Below are positions 25,098 through 31,844 of a stretch of DNA of 31,844 nt, in pieces; position 1 is the stretch's first letter, and the number at the start of each line of letters is the position of its first letter. This DNA is from a virus, in IMG/VR virus record IMGVR_UViG_3300010885_075204, positions 1 through 31,844 of that record. One strand, given 5' to 3'. Under the pieces are notes generated by a model. The model worked only from the letters and a program-made list of their open reading frames with translations, searched no databases and was not told the origin of the DNA. The translations under genes and the position numbers were made by a program.

Positions 25098-27740
25098 ATG
25101 CCTGAAAAAGACAAAACATTTCAAGATATTTTATCGGAACTTCAAATTTCGAACAAAGGTAGTTTTAACCAAGTATTTCAGCTTGAAGGTATCCAAAAGT
25201 CGTTGCTTATTACTGAACAAGCTACGACAGCAAGCAGCGATGCCAATAAAACACAGAATAGTGAAATGGTTGCTCGTTTAAATGAGTTGGTAAATAATTC
25301 GGAAAAAAGCTTGAATTGTTTAACTAAGATTCTTGCGAACACGCCTAAAAAAGGATCGCAAAAACCTACAGCAAACGATAAGGAAATTGTGGCTGGGTTA
25401 TCCTTTATTTCAAATTATGCAGAATCAAATGGTATTAGTTTAATTGCAATTGAAGAATATTTGAAGAATATTGAAATTTCAAATGAAGAAATTATGGTAC
25501 GCGTTGGCTCCTTAGTTGATGCCGCAAACAGAGGTAGTTCTCTGAAAGATTTAGAAAATAACAAGGAGATGCTTGAAATATTTGAAAAAATTCGAGAGGC
25601 TCTAGAAAACAAGAAAAAAGAAGAGGAGGAAAAGAACGAAAAACCGGAAAAACCAGAAATGAGTTGGGGTGCATGGGCGGTTGCGGTGGGTGCAGCTCTA
25701 TTGGGTTTTGTTACAAGCTTTGTTGCAGAATTGGCAATCCAAGCCAAAGAGGTATTCAAAAGCCTCACTAAACTTTTAGACTTTCGTCCATTACTAGCAA
25801 AAATTAAAGGTTCAAAGTTTGTTGCTGAAATAACAAAAGCATTTAAAAGTATTGTTGAAATTGGAGAACGTCTTTCTTCTAAAACTAAAGCATTGTATCA
25901 AACAATTAAACAATCAAAATTTGGTACGTTTATAACTAAATCATTCGATGATATAATTGGAATTGTTGAGCGTTTTGGTTCTAAGGTTAGAGCATTGTAT
26001 CAAATAATAAAACGATCTGCATTGATTGGTTACATTACAGAATTGTTTCAAGGTTTTACGAATTTAGGAAAGGGTATTTCCGAAGCATTTGAGCCGGTCA
26101 TAAAAAAATTCAATCTTATAAAAAGAGTATTATCTATCGGTACTGAATCTACTAGTATTGTAGGAAAATTAATTAATTCTTTTAAAGGTATTAGTTCTTT
26201 TTTCGGTAAAATGAAACTTGTTACAGCTGTAATGTTTAGATTTGGTAAAGCATTAGGTTCGTTTATTGGTAAATTAAATGTTCCGTTTCAGGTGATCATG
26301 GGTATATTCGATTCGATTACTGGCTTCATTGATGGTTTTGCAAAAACTGAAGGCAATTTCATAGATAAACTTTTGGGAGGGCTCAGAGGCGGTGTTAAAA
26401 AATTCCTTGATGGTCTTATTGGTGGTATCTTTAATATCATGAAGAGTATTGTTTCATGGGCTGCCGGAGCATTGGGTTTTAAAGATTTAGAAAAAATGCT
26501 TGACAGTTTTAATTTTGGCGACATCGTTGATAAAATAGGTATTGGGCTGGGTTTTGTAATGAAAGCAGCCGGAGGCATATTTAAGGCACTCGGAAATGTT
26601 AGTGGTATCTTTGGTAAATTTGCCGGTGCATTTGGTAGTATTCTTGGCAAAATAGCTTGGCCAATTACCGCAATCATTGGTTTATTTGATTTAGTTACGG
26701 GGTTTATCGATGGTTTTCAGAAAACTGAAGGCAGTTTTATTGATAAAATTATAGGAGGGCTTAAAAATGGGCTTTCAAACCTAGTTGACGGTCTTATTGG
26801 AGGACTCCTTAATATGCTGAAGGGCGGAGTTTCATGGATCGCGGGAGCATTAGGTTTCGACGGTATTGCTGCAGCTTTGGATAGTTTTAGTTTCACTGAT
26901 ATTATCAAGAATGCAATTAATGGAGTAATCGATACTGTTGTAACATTTTTTACGGATCAATTCGCCTTTATTAGTTCAATATTCTACGGGCTAAAAGACC
27001 TTTTTAGCGGAGAAAAGGATCTTAAATCCATATTTTTAGATGTTATGGGTGGTTTAGTTAAAACGCTTTTATCTCCGTTAAATGCAATCTCAGGATTATT
27101 TGGATTCGATCTTACAAAGAAGGCGCTCGATCTACTTGGTCTGCCTTCAAGCGGAAGCAGTGGTGCAGCAGGTGCAGCAGGTGCAGCAGGTGCAGCCGGT
27201 GAGTCTTCGCCGATTACTGCTGCTCCATTAGGTGCATCTGAAGATCCATTAGGACTTAAACCAAGTAAAATTACTGCTGCTCCATTAGGTGCATCTGAAG
27301 ATCCATTTGGTCTTAAATCTCTCGATGGACTAAAGTCTGCGGTTAATACGATTGCTGAAGAATCACCTCTTAGATCGACAAGAGTGACGGATGCTGATAT
27401 GTTAGACGCATACGAGCAGACGGCGTTGCTCGATGAAACACAAAAAGCTGTGTTAAACTCCGATGAAGAGTTGCTTAACACTTATGCCAGAACAGCGCAA
27501 CTTGAACGAAGTGATTCGCCGATTGTTGGCGCCGAAATGAATGCACTTGAAACCGATACTGCTCGTACCGAAGACGCTTACACAAATGCAGCAAATGCAG
27601 CAATGATTAGTGCATCTTCGGGTGGTGGAGGTGGTGGTTCTTCAAGCCGAACCATCAACAACGACAATAAATCTGTTACATATAATTCGAACAACATTCC
27701 CGACCGTACCTCCTGGATGTTGACTCCACAATTTTACTAA
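25098..27740 (+). CDS. Putative tail tape measure / large tail structural protein (880 aa)
   Basis: The 880-residue product has the build of a tape measure. Residues 1-185 are polar and coiled-coil-like, ending in a charged stretch (ENKKKEEEEKNEKPEKPE). A hydrophobic segment lies at about 189-212 (WAVAVGAALLGFVTSFVAEL). Then come helical repeats: three units of about 34 residues at 236-327 and two of 126 residues starting near 402 and 528 (TGFIDGFAKTEGNFIDKLLG against TGFIDGFQKTEGSFIDKIIG). An Ala-Gly linker (689-702) and a duplicated ITAAPLGASEDPxGLK lead to a polar C-terminus with a Gly6 run. It follows the gp26 frameshift gene, as tape measures follow tail chaperones. At about 0.15 nm per residue it would span roughly 130 nm. 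T4's equivalent is gp29; no direct match was recognised. Confidence 0.72.
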   Translation: MPEKDKTFQDILSELQISNKGSFNQVFQLEGIQKSLLITEQATTASSDANKTQNSEMVARLNELVNNSEKSLNCLTKILANTPKKGSQKPTANDKEIVAGLSFISNYAESNGISLIAIEEYLKNIEISNEEIMVRVGSLVDAANRGSSLKDLENNKEMLEIFEKIREALENKKKEEEEKNEKPEKPEMSWGAWAVAVGAALLGFVTSFVAELAIQAKEVFKSLTKLLDFRPLLAKIKGSKFVAEITKAFKSIVEIGERLSSKTKALYQTIKQSKFGTFITKSFDDIIGIVERFGSKVRALYQIIKRSALIGYITELFQGFTNLGKGISEAFEPVIKKFNLIKRVLSIGTESTSIVGKLINSFKGISSFFGKMKLVTAVMFRFGKALGSFIGKLNVPFQVIMGIFDSITGFIDGFAKTEGNFIDKLLGGLRGGVKKFLDGLIGGIFNIMKSIVSWAAGALGFKDLEKMLDSFNFGDIVDKIGIGLGFVMKAAGGIFKALGNVSGIFGKFAGAFGSILGKIAWPITAIIGLFDLVTGFIDGFQKTEGSFIDKIIGGLKNGLSNLVDGLIGGLLNMLKGGVSWIAGALGFDGIAAALDSFSFTDIIKNAINGVIDTVVTFFTDQFAFISSIFYGLKDLFSGEKDLKSIFLDVMGGLVKTLLSPLNAISGLFGFDLTKKALDLLGLPSSGSSGAAGAAGAAGAAGESSPITAAPLGASEDPLGLKPSKITAAPLGASEDPFGLKSLDGLKSAVNTIAEESPLRSTRVTDADMLDAYEQTALLDETQKAVLNSDEELLNTYARTAQLERSDSPIVGAEMNALETDTARTEDAYTNAANAAMISASSGGGGGGSSSRTINNDNKSVTYNSNNIPDRTSWMLTPQFY
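25803..26006 (+). repeat. Tandem 34-residue helical repeats in the tape measure
   Basis: Two full units align without gaps: IKGSKFVAEITKAF ... SSKTKALYQT and IKQSKFGTFITKSF ... GSKVRALYQI. A third partial unit (IKRSALIGYITELF) follows to about 26078. The regular length fits an elongated helical ruler. Confidence 0.75.
26301..26915 (+). repeat. Two 126-residue repeats in the tape measure
   Basis: Residues from about 402 and about 528 align at a constant offset of 126 residues (378 bases). Shared blocks are FDxxTGFIDGFxKTEGxFID, the G-L-x-G-L/V-rich stretch, DGLIGGxxNxxK, SWxAGALGF and LDSFxFxDI. The DNA is clearly diverged, so this is an old duplication. Confidence 0.8.
27162..27200 (+). repeat. 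9-base microsatellite encoding Gly-Ala-Ala
   Basis: Four copies of ggtgcagca, the last with a c change, encode (GAA)4 in a flexible linker of the tape measure. Copy number may vary by slippage. The neighbouring DNA holds a second short duplication (gctgctccattaggtgcatc at about 27218 and 27276). Confidence 0.8.
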
Positions 27741-27770
27741 AAAAGAGGGTCCCCTTTCGAGGACCCTCTT
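27739..27770. terminator. Hairpin terminator between convergent operons
   Basis: Arms aagagggtcc (27743-27752) and ggaccctctt (27761-27770) pair perfectly over 10 bases with an 8-base loop. Read on the minus strand the stem runs into TTTTTT (27744-27739), a classical intrinsic terminator for the gp32 transcript. On the plus strand only TT then ATCATG follows, so it should terminate the tape-measure transcript less well but would protect its 3' end. It starts at the tape-measure stop codon. The remaining bases to 27800 hold nothing else visible. Confidence 0.88.
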
Positions 27771-27800
27771 ATCATGATATAGAGATTAAGCCGATACGGA

Positions 27801-28730
27801 TTAGTCTTCCTTTGCTAGCTTGGCAAAGTAACTAAGGGTGTCTCCGGTATCTTCTTCATCGTCGCTGCCTGTCTCGACAGGCTTAAATGCTTCTCTTGGA
27901 GCAGCCGCCTCAACAGTGGCTTTTCTTGGAGCTGGTTGTGATTCGCTCAGTTCAACCGCTTCCGCAGTTGTAAGAACCTGACCTTCTTCACCGAGAACTT
28001 CATACAACTTACGTTTCAGTTCGGCGTATGACTTGTAGTTCTTCGGATCGACGAAGTCCTTGAGAGCGTGCATTGAGTTGTAGATGGTTTCCAACTTAGC
28101 TTCATCTCCACCAAAGAGAGGAGCCACAGGAGCAAACTCCGACTTATCGTAGTTGCGGTAACCCTCAACATTACGAATCTTGAGCTTGAAATCGGCACCG
28201 GTCCAGAAGTCGAATGGATTCACTGGCTTCTCATCTTGAAAGGCTGGCTGCATTACGTCCAGCATCTTATCAAAGATTTTCTTGCCGTATTTGTAAAGGA
28301 ACACTTTGCCTTCGTTGGCTGGATTTGCCGGATCGGAAACAACAAGAATGTTTGAAACATAGTGAAGGCGGCGTTTCTGAGTACGAGCGACTTCCTTATC
28401 CTTCTCATCACCAGAATTCCAGAGCTTGGAATTGAGTTCACCAACGGGGTCTTGCTGACCAATTGAACTGAGAGAGTTCTCGATGTACCAACGTCCGGTT
28501 GGACCCTTGAAGCCATGGTCCCAGTAACGGACCCATGGGAGTTCCTCACCAGCCTTAGCCGGAAGGAAACGAATAACGGCATAACCGTTACCAGCTTTAT
28601 CTACGATGGGAGCCCAGAGGCGGTCGTCCGTGTAGGATTTCTTCTCGCCGCCACCGGCGACTTTTTGAGCAGCCGCTGTAAGGCTACTGATTGCAGTATT
28701 GCGATTATTTTTTAGATCTGCGAATGACAT
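27801..28730 (-). CDS. 32: Single-stranded DNA-binding protein gp32
   Basis: The 309-residue product is a clear gp32 (T4: 301). It has the N-terminal cooperativity region (MSFADLKNNRNTAISSL), an OB core (YAVIRFLPAKAGEELPWVRY, WDHGFKGPTGRWYIENSLSS, RTQKRRLHYVSNILVVSDPA, NEGKVFLYKYGKKIFDKMLD, NPFDFWTGADFKLKIRNVEG) and an acidic C-terminal tail (VETGSDDEEDTGDTLSYFAK) that recruits partner proteins such as gp59. It coats ssDNA at forks and in recombination. The T4 zinc site uses His and three Cys between the VRY- and NSL-like motifs. Here the region keeps the His of DHGFK but the whole protein has no cysteine, so zinc binding of the T4 type cannot occur. A hairpin terminator lies downstream. Confidence 0.96.
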   Translation of the reverse strand: MSFADLKNNRNTAISSLTAAAQKVAGGGEKKSYTDDRLWAPIVDKAGNGYAVIRFLPAKAGEELPWVRYWDHGFKGPTGRWYIENSLSSIGQQDPVGELNSKLWNSGDEKDKEVARTQKRRLHYVSNILVVSDPANPANEGKVFLYKYGKKIFDKMLDVMQPAFQDEKPVNPFDFWTGADFKLKIRNVEGYRNYDKSEFAPVAPLFGGDEAKLETIYNSMHALKDFVDPKNYKSYAELKRKLYEVLGEEGQVLTTAEAVELSESQPAPRKATVEAAAPREAFKPVETGSDDEEDTGDTLSYFAKLAKED

Positions 28731-28777
28731 AGTATTTTAGTATGGTTGTGTATGACTAACATGTATGATAATATCCT

Positions 28778-29398
28778 TTATTCCCTATTTGTAAACCCTA
28801 AAAGCACAATCTGACGTAACTTTTTTATGTCTACTTTCTGTTTGAGGAATGGCTTGAACTTTATAACTTTCTTGGAAAACTCAGGCCATAGAATGGTCTC
28901 CGTAATCTTCGAGCGTTTCATAAAGCCCACCATAATGTCGAGAACTACCAAGGTTTCAAGCTCAATAGTTTTGTCCATCACCAATGTCGCAATTCGTGGA
29001 TGAGCTCCATTCTCTGACTTGAATAAGTCATCAAATGAAATCCCACTACCCTTACAGTGCTCCACCAGTCTGTCTACTTGATCGTCAAAGAAATAACTCA
29101 TTGATTCTATTCTTTTTAGATAGAACTTGTAGTTATCATCTGCCGATTGTTCAACTAGATTGCCTGCCCAGCACTTACCCGTATCCAAGGATGCAAAGTT
29201 CGCAACCAGGAAGTCAATCAAAATTTGTTTGTCGGAATACTTCTTGGCCAATTTAGCAAAGAAATATTTGTCCTTACGTTGAAAGAACGACTTCTGGGTC
29301 GCAGAAGTTTTAAAACTGTATTTAATTGCGTCGTAAGAGTCACTCTCGAAATGCAGTTTAACACTATTATATATTAGGTAGGCGTCCCAGGGCTGCAT
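28778..29398 (-). CDS. 59: Replicative helicase loader gp59
   Basis: The 206-residue product resembles T4 gp59 (217). The best block is the N-terminal part: DAYLIYNSVKLHFESDSYDA, then IKYSFKTSATQKSFFQRKDK and YFFAKLAKKYSDKQILIDFL. The C-terminal half has ETLVVLDIMVGFMKRSKITE and LWPEFSKKVIKFKPF. gp59 loads the gp41 helicase onto gp32-coated forks. It lies 47 bases upstream of gp32 on the same strand, as in T4 (59-32 neighbours). It overlaps the upstream 132-residue gene by 25 bases. The 47-base gap to gp32 shows no clear promoter or hairpin. Confidence 0.92.
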   Translation of the reverse strand: MQPWDAYLIYNSVKLHFESDSYDAIKYSFKTSATQKSFFQRKDKYFFAKLAKKYSDKQILIDFLVANFASLDTGKCWAGNLVEQSADDNYKFYLKRIESMSYFFDDQVDRLVEHCKGSGISFDDLFKSENGAHPRIATLVMDKTIELETLVVLDIMVGFMKRSKITETILWPEFSKKVIKFKPFLKQKVDIKKLRQIVLLGFTNRE

Positions 29399-29772
29399 TT
29401 TAGTTTGTCAATTTCCTGTCTGATATGATCTTTTATTTTAAATTCAAGGTCAATCATTTTGCAATCAAAGTATTGTTTGAGAGTGGTTTCATATGAAACA
29501 CTGGTTTCCTTAACCTTCATCTGATCAAGAACTGTAATAGGTGGTGTCGTTACGGCACCCCAAGTAGGAGGAAAGTTAATGCCCGCATTTGTGGACTGAA
29601 TGGCGTAACCACCACTGGCGTAACTACCACTGTATGTACTACTACCGGATGTAATAGTATAGTCGGTAACCGATTGTTTTACTGCAACGGGTTCTTCCTT
29701 TACAGGCTCGGGCTTCGGCTTAGGATATAACTCCTCAAGTTTTTCAATGAGGCTGTCACTGATGGTATTCAT
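29374..29772 (-). CDS. Unknown protein with low-complexity middle (132 aa)
   Basis: I do not recognise a function. The 132-residue product starts with MNTISDSLIEKLEELYPKPK, followed by a Pro/Lys/Glu stretch. A Ser/Gly/Tyr/Thr-rich low-complexity segment follows at about 40-65 (TITSGSSTYSGSYASGGYAI). The end is a helical C-terminal part (SYETTLKQYFDCKMIDLEFK, then IKDHIRQEIDKLK). It occupies the place between gp59 and the unknown 188-residue gene, near where T4 has gp33. The gp33 homologue here is the next-but-one gene upstream, so this is not gp33. The start overlaps the upstream stop by 4 bases and the 3' end overlaps gp59 by 25. Confidence 0.72.
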   Translation of the reverse strand: MNTISDSLIEKLEELYPKPKPEPVKEEPVAVKQSVTDYTITSGSSTYSGSYASGGYAIQSTNAGINFPPTWGAVTTPPITVLDQMKVKETSVSYETTLKQYFDCKMIDLEFKIKDHIRQEIDKLKCSPGTPT

Positions 29773-30335
29773 ATAGAATAATTTGATGGATTGCTTTCGA
29801 CGCTATAACTTTTACTTGGGCTTTTCCACTTAAAATTTACTTCTGGCTTAATCCAGCTATTATCGAGCCAAACTGTTTTATTGTTAGGATAGGCCACCCA
29901 TTGACCGGTATTTAAACTGATAATATGATGATTTTTATGCTGGTCCGGTATTTCCGACCAGCCATCCTTTGCCCAGTCAATTGTAAATATGTAATTGCCC
30001 CTACGAGTTATTTTATCTCTTCCATAACAATCAACAGGCATGTTTTTTAGAAAGTTAAACTGATGGACGGTACTGCACCTACTAAAACCATCCCACCATA
30101 CACATATATCCAGCGGTAATGGGTCGCATGGTTTACTGCAGATCATATGCACCGGTATCCGTGCCCATTGCGCTCCGTTTTCGAGCATAACCTGAAACAC
30201 TGGTACACCGTGCGGCTCCGCTCTAAAACCAAAAACAAAACCATGGGTAAATTCACCATGACCTTCTTGTTCATCGAAAAGGAATTCATTTCTTATAAGG
30301 CACGGTGTGTAAGGCGTGTCTAATAGAAAAGACAT
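29769..30335 (-). CDS. Conserved T4-like phage protein of unknown function (188 aa)
   Basis: The 188-residue product reads MSFLLDTPYTPCLIRNEFLF, then GEFTHGFVFGFRAEPHGVPV, then PVHMICSKPCDPLPLDICVW and WDGFSRCSTVHQFNFL. The C-terminal half has FTIDWAKDGWSEIPDQHKNH. The Trp-, Cys- and His-rich pattern is one I recall from hypothetical proteins of T4-like marine phages near gp33 and gp59, without known function. There is no signal peptide. Its ATG shares a base with the gp33 stop (TAATG), and its stop overlaps the next ATG, so the three genes are probably translationally coupled. Confidence 0.8.
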   Translation of the reverse strand: MSFLLDTPYTPCLIRNEFLFDEQEGHGEFTHGFVFGFRAEPHGVPVFQVMLENGAQWARIPVHMICSKPCDPLPLDICVWWDGFSRCSTVHQFNFLKNMPVDCYGRDKITRRGNYIFTIDWAKDGWSEIPDQHKNHHIISLNTGQWVAYPNNKTVWLDNSWIKPEVNFKWKSPSKSYSVESNPSNYSI

Positions 30336-30568
30336 TATTTAATAAAACTTGAAAGCGAATTGCCCTTCGGTAATAGATTGCGTGTCATTGCTTCGGCTTC
30401 GATTTTAGATTTAATGACAGGAGAGATAAGTTTACCAACGTCCAATGGGTCAATTTGTAGTTCTGCACAATAGTGAAGAGCGGCTTCAATATAGGACATT
30501 CCTTCTTTAGAAACTAAACTTTCAATCGTTTGAGTAAGACTCTGCTTTGTTGGAATATCCTTTAACAT
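30335..30568 (-). CDS. 33: Late transcription co-activator gp33
   Basis: The 77-residue product from ATG 30568 matches T4 gp33 in its core: SLVSKEGMSYIEAALHYCAE, then PVIKSKIEAEAMTRNLLPKG. The T4 counterparts are MVEEFGMSYLEATTAFLEEN and IIEKIQSEAIDENLL. gp33 bridges host RNA polymerase, the late sigma factor gp55 and the sliding clamp. It ends GNSLSSFIK, in the place where T4 gp33 has its hydrophobic/acidic clamp-binding tail, here without acidic residues. The frame is open further upstream to 30814, but that part overlaps the glycine-zipper gene in another frame. The chosen start lies 4 bases after that gene's stop. At 77 residues it is shorter than T4 gp33 (112). Confidence 0.82.
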   Translation of the reverse strand: MLKDIPTKQSLTQTIESLVSKEGMSYIEAALHYCAELQIDPLDVGKLISPVIKSKIEAEAMTRNLLPKGNSLSSFIK

Positions 30569-30572
30569 AATT

Positions 30573-31007
30573 TTAGTTTCTTCTGCCAAACATTTTATTT
30601 GGACTGTGATAGTGCTTCTGAATAATAACCGTTGTTGGCTGTGGTCGATAATGACAGATGGAGTGTGGTACATTTTCCAGATGAAAAACTCGGCAATGTG
30701 GTCCGTGCTGTCTTTGAAGAACAACCGAGTGATGAACGACTTCATCGTGGTAATAAATTGGTTCTTGCTGATAAACAATAGTTCGCTCGTTTGTTCTGCC
30801 AACAATGCTGCCAATAATTAATCCCGCGCCGGCGCCATACGCCGCTCCGCGGAGTGAATTATGTCCAAGACTGCCGCTATTGTTGCCAATAATTGCACCA
30901 GCAATGGCACCAATGATGGTACCGTTGACAGTTTCCGGACGAAGATTTTGAGAATAGGCTGGCGTTAAAAATGATAACATTAAGCCGAGTGTAAGAATAG
31001 TTTTCAT
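30573..31007 (-). CDS. Secreted glycine-zipper protein with His-rich C-terminus
   Basis: The 144-residue product begins with a Sec-type signal peptide (MKTILTLGLMLSFLTPAYSQ; cleavage likely near residue 18-20). A glycine-zipper segment follows at about 29-75 (NGTIIGAIAGAIIGNNSGSL, then RGAAYGAGAGLIIGSIVG), of the type seen in bacterial envelope proteins. The C-terminal 65 residues are rich in His, Gln and Tyr (YYHDEVVHHSVVLQRQHGPH, then HSICHYRPQPTTVIIQKHYH), which suggests metal binding or an envelope-facing role. It sits inside a replication/transcription cluster, 8 bases after the upstream stop. Candidate roles are envelope modification or superinfection exclusion during infection, which is inference from the signal peptide only. 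The similarity is to bacterial glycine-zipper proteins, so host origin is possible. Confidence 0.78.
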   Translation of the reverse strand: MKTILTLGLMLSFLTPAYSQNLRPETVNGTIIGAIAGAIIGNNSGSLGHNSLRGAAYGAGAGLIIGSIVGRTNERTIVYQQEPIYYHDEVVHHSVVLQRQHGPHCRVFHLENVPHSICHYRPQPTTVIIQKHYHSPNKMFGRRN

Positions 31008-31015
31008 AGGTTTAA

Positions 31016-31363
31016 TTAACGGTGGAGTTCTACGCGTTGAATACGATAGTTAATAACCGTTTCAGGAAGGTTCATGTCCTTTACAATTTTGGCACGTTCG
31101 GGAGAATTGTCAGTTTCATAGTAGTACATGATACCATATACGAAATGGCTGTTCTTGTATTTATTAAAGTTAAGGAGCTTTTCAATCTGTGCCTCAAACG
31201 GCATGTCCGAATAGAATTTCGGTGACGGATTCGTGTCGCTCTTGACTTCAAGAGGATACAATTCATTCAGTTTTTCCAAGACTGATTTTTTGCTTCCGAT
31301 GATGACTGTACTCATCCGAGCAATCGTCATTACATCTATTGGTTCTTTTTCAAGAGTGTCCAT
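31016..31363 (-). CDS. Unknown protein (115 aa)
   Basis: I do not recognise a family. The 115-residue product begins MDTLEKEPIDVMTIARMSTV, continues GSKKSVLEKLNELYPLEVKS, and has a C-terminal part NSHFVYGIMYYYETDN and ETVINYRIQRVELHR. It shares a short EKLxELYP motif with the 132-residue gene at 29374-29772. It is mostly charged, with no signal peptide or membrane segment. It starts 3 bases after the upstream stop. Starts at Met12 or Met17 are also possible. Confidence 0.68.
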   Translation of the reverse strand: MDTLEKEPIDVMTIARMSTVIIGSKKSVLEKLNELYPLEVKSDTNPSPKFYSDMPFEAQIEKLLNFNKYKNSHFVYGIMYYYETDNSPERAKIVKDMNLPETVINYRIQRVELHR

Positions 31364-31366
31364 AGT

Positions 31367-31844
31367 TTATAGAATTCTGAGGAGCACAATGTCACCATTA
31401 ATGCGCCCATTTGGTTTTGCAATCTTAGTAGTGAGTTTTACCCACGCCTTTTCAAGTTGTTTCTCTGTGCTTCCTACGGCAATAGGAATAAATTCATCGG
31501 GCTTACGGAGACGGATGCAGCGGGAAGCCACCTCATCAAAGTTCTGGATAGTGGTACCCTTGATAGTAAACCCAGTGGTTACCGTGCAAACATAATCAAA
31601 CAGTACCCGGGTCTTCACATTGAAGGCAAGGAGACGATAGGCTCCCACAACCCGAATAGGATTGATGGAGGTAATCTTAAACTCCTCACTGTGCTTGAGG
31701 TACTGGAGCTTTGCAATCTGCTTTGTGGCAGCCGTGGGCTTCTTCTCACGCGGTGCTTTGGCAGCCTTGACGCTCGTCTTAAACATGGTGAGATCATCAA
31801 TCATTGCCGACAGAGCATCAATGCGCATGAGCAGCTGCTTCTTG
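31367..31844 (-). CDS. Conserved unknown protein, N-terminus outside window
   Basis: The frame is open from the right window edge (KKQLL precedes the first Met at 31828), so the true start may lie beyond 31844. Visible residues include IDDLTMFKTSVKAAKAPREK, then IAKLQYLKHSEEFKITSINP, RVVGAYRLLAFNVKTRVLFD and GFTIKGTTIQNFDEVASRCI. The C-terminus runs RLRKPDEFIPIAVG to the end. Codons are somewhat more G/C-rich than in the structural genes. No enzyme motif is clear. The context (upstream of gp33, gp59 and gp32) suggests an early or middle gene of DNA metabolism, but I cannot name it. Confidence 0.75.
   Translation of the reverse strand, partial: KKQLLMRIDALSAMIDDLTMFKTSVKAAKAPREKKPTAATKQIAKLQYLKHSEEFKITSINPIRVVGAYRLLAFNVKTRVLFDYVCTVTTGFTIKGTTIQNFDEVASRCIRLRKPDEFIPIAVGSTEKQLEKAWVKLTTKIAKPNGRINGDIVLLRIL

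Noticed and set aside
25039-25281. Plus-strand 80-residue frame overlapping the tape-measure start
   Set aside because: Out of frame with the 880-residue protein and with the gp26 extension. It is Lys/Arg-rich nonsense-like text, with no ribosome binding site.
28731-28777. Regulatory pseudoknot or operator upstream of gp32, as in T4
   Set aside because: The 47-base gap between gp59 and gp32 is AT-rich and unstructured by eye. I could not pair a convincing pseudoknot.
30569-30814. N-terminal extension of gp33 to the upstream ATG at 30814
   Set aside because: It lies inside the glycine-zipper gene in another frame and shows no gp33-like residues. The internal ATG at 30568 fits better.
1-31844. 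tRNA genes, photosynthesis or other host-derived metabolic genes, integrase, IS elements
   Set aside because: None was seen on either strand. Nearly all of the window is accounted for by structural and replication genes.

Overview
The window is part of the genome of a T4-like tailed phage (myovirus). Its tail and baseplate module resembles that of marine T4-like phages (cyanophage or pelagiphage type). This rests on recognisable homologues of T4 gp4, gp5, gp6, gp7, gp8, gp25, gp26, gp27, gp53, gp48/54, gp32, gp59 and gp33, on T4-type late promoters (TATAAATA), on a giant DUF4815-type structural protein, and on a collagen-like fibre. Base composition is AT-rich. No photosynthesis or other host-metabolism gene, tRNA, CRISPR array, IS element or integrase is visible, so the host cannot be named.

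Layout. (1) 22491 down to 1, minus strand: a nearly gapless late operon for the baseplate. In transcription order it holds a tail-tube cap/initiator protein, gp53 wedge, gp27-like hub, gp5 spike (no lysozyme domain), an unknown 385-residue protein, gp25, gp6, gp7-like, gp8, a 2016-residue DUF4815-type protein, a 72-residue coiled-coil protein, and a collagen-like fibre that runs off the left edge. (2) 22512 to 27740, plus strand: a divergent late operon with gp4 head-completion nuclease, an unknown 199-residue phage protein, a tail-tube-fold protein, gp26, a short out-of-frame extension of gp26, and an 880-residue putative tape measure. (3) 31844 down to 27801, minus strand: a replication/transcription cluster with a truncated unknown gene, an unknown 115-residue gene, a secreted glycine-zipper protein, gp33 late co-activator, two conserved unknowns, gp59 helicase loader and gp32 ssDNA-binding protein. 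A strong hairpin terminator at about 27739-27770 separates the convergent operons (2) and (3).

How they fit together. gp32 and gp59 serve the replication fork. gp33 couples replication (through the sliding clamp) to late transcription from TATAAATA promoters, and several such promoters lie in this window just upstream of the structural genes. Those genes build the hub, spike, wedges, fibre and tail-length ruler.

Most interesting points. (a) A textbook -1 slippery heptamer (T TTT TTC) lies directly before the gp26 stop and leads into an open, protein-like 62-codon extension just upstream of the tape-measure gene, mirroring the G/GT tail-chaperone arrangement. (b) A roughly 70-residue domain (HGF-x-NG-D ... 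YYVIN ... NTF-x-LSL) has been copied into at least three different baseplate proteins. (c) Late promoters sit so close to start codons that transcripts should be leaderless or nearly so, including a 16-bp palindrome that fires both ways. (d) The gp7 homologue lacks the region matching the N-terminal part of T4 gp7. (e) A secreted, His-rich glycine-zipper protein is embedded next to gp33. (f) gp32 has no cysteine at all.
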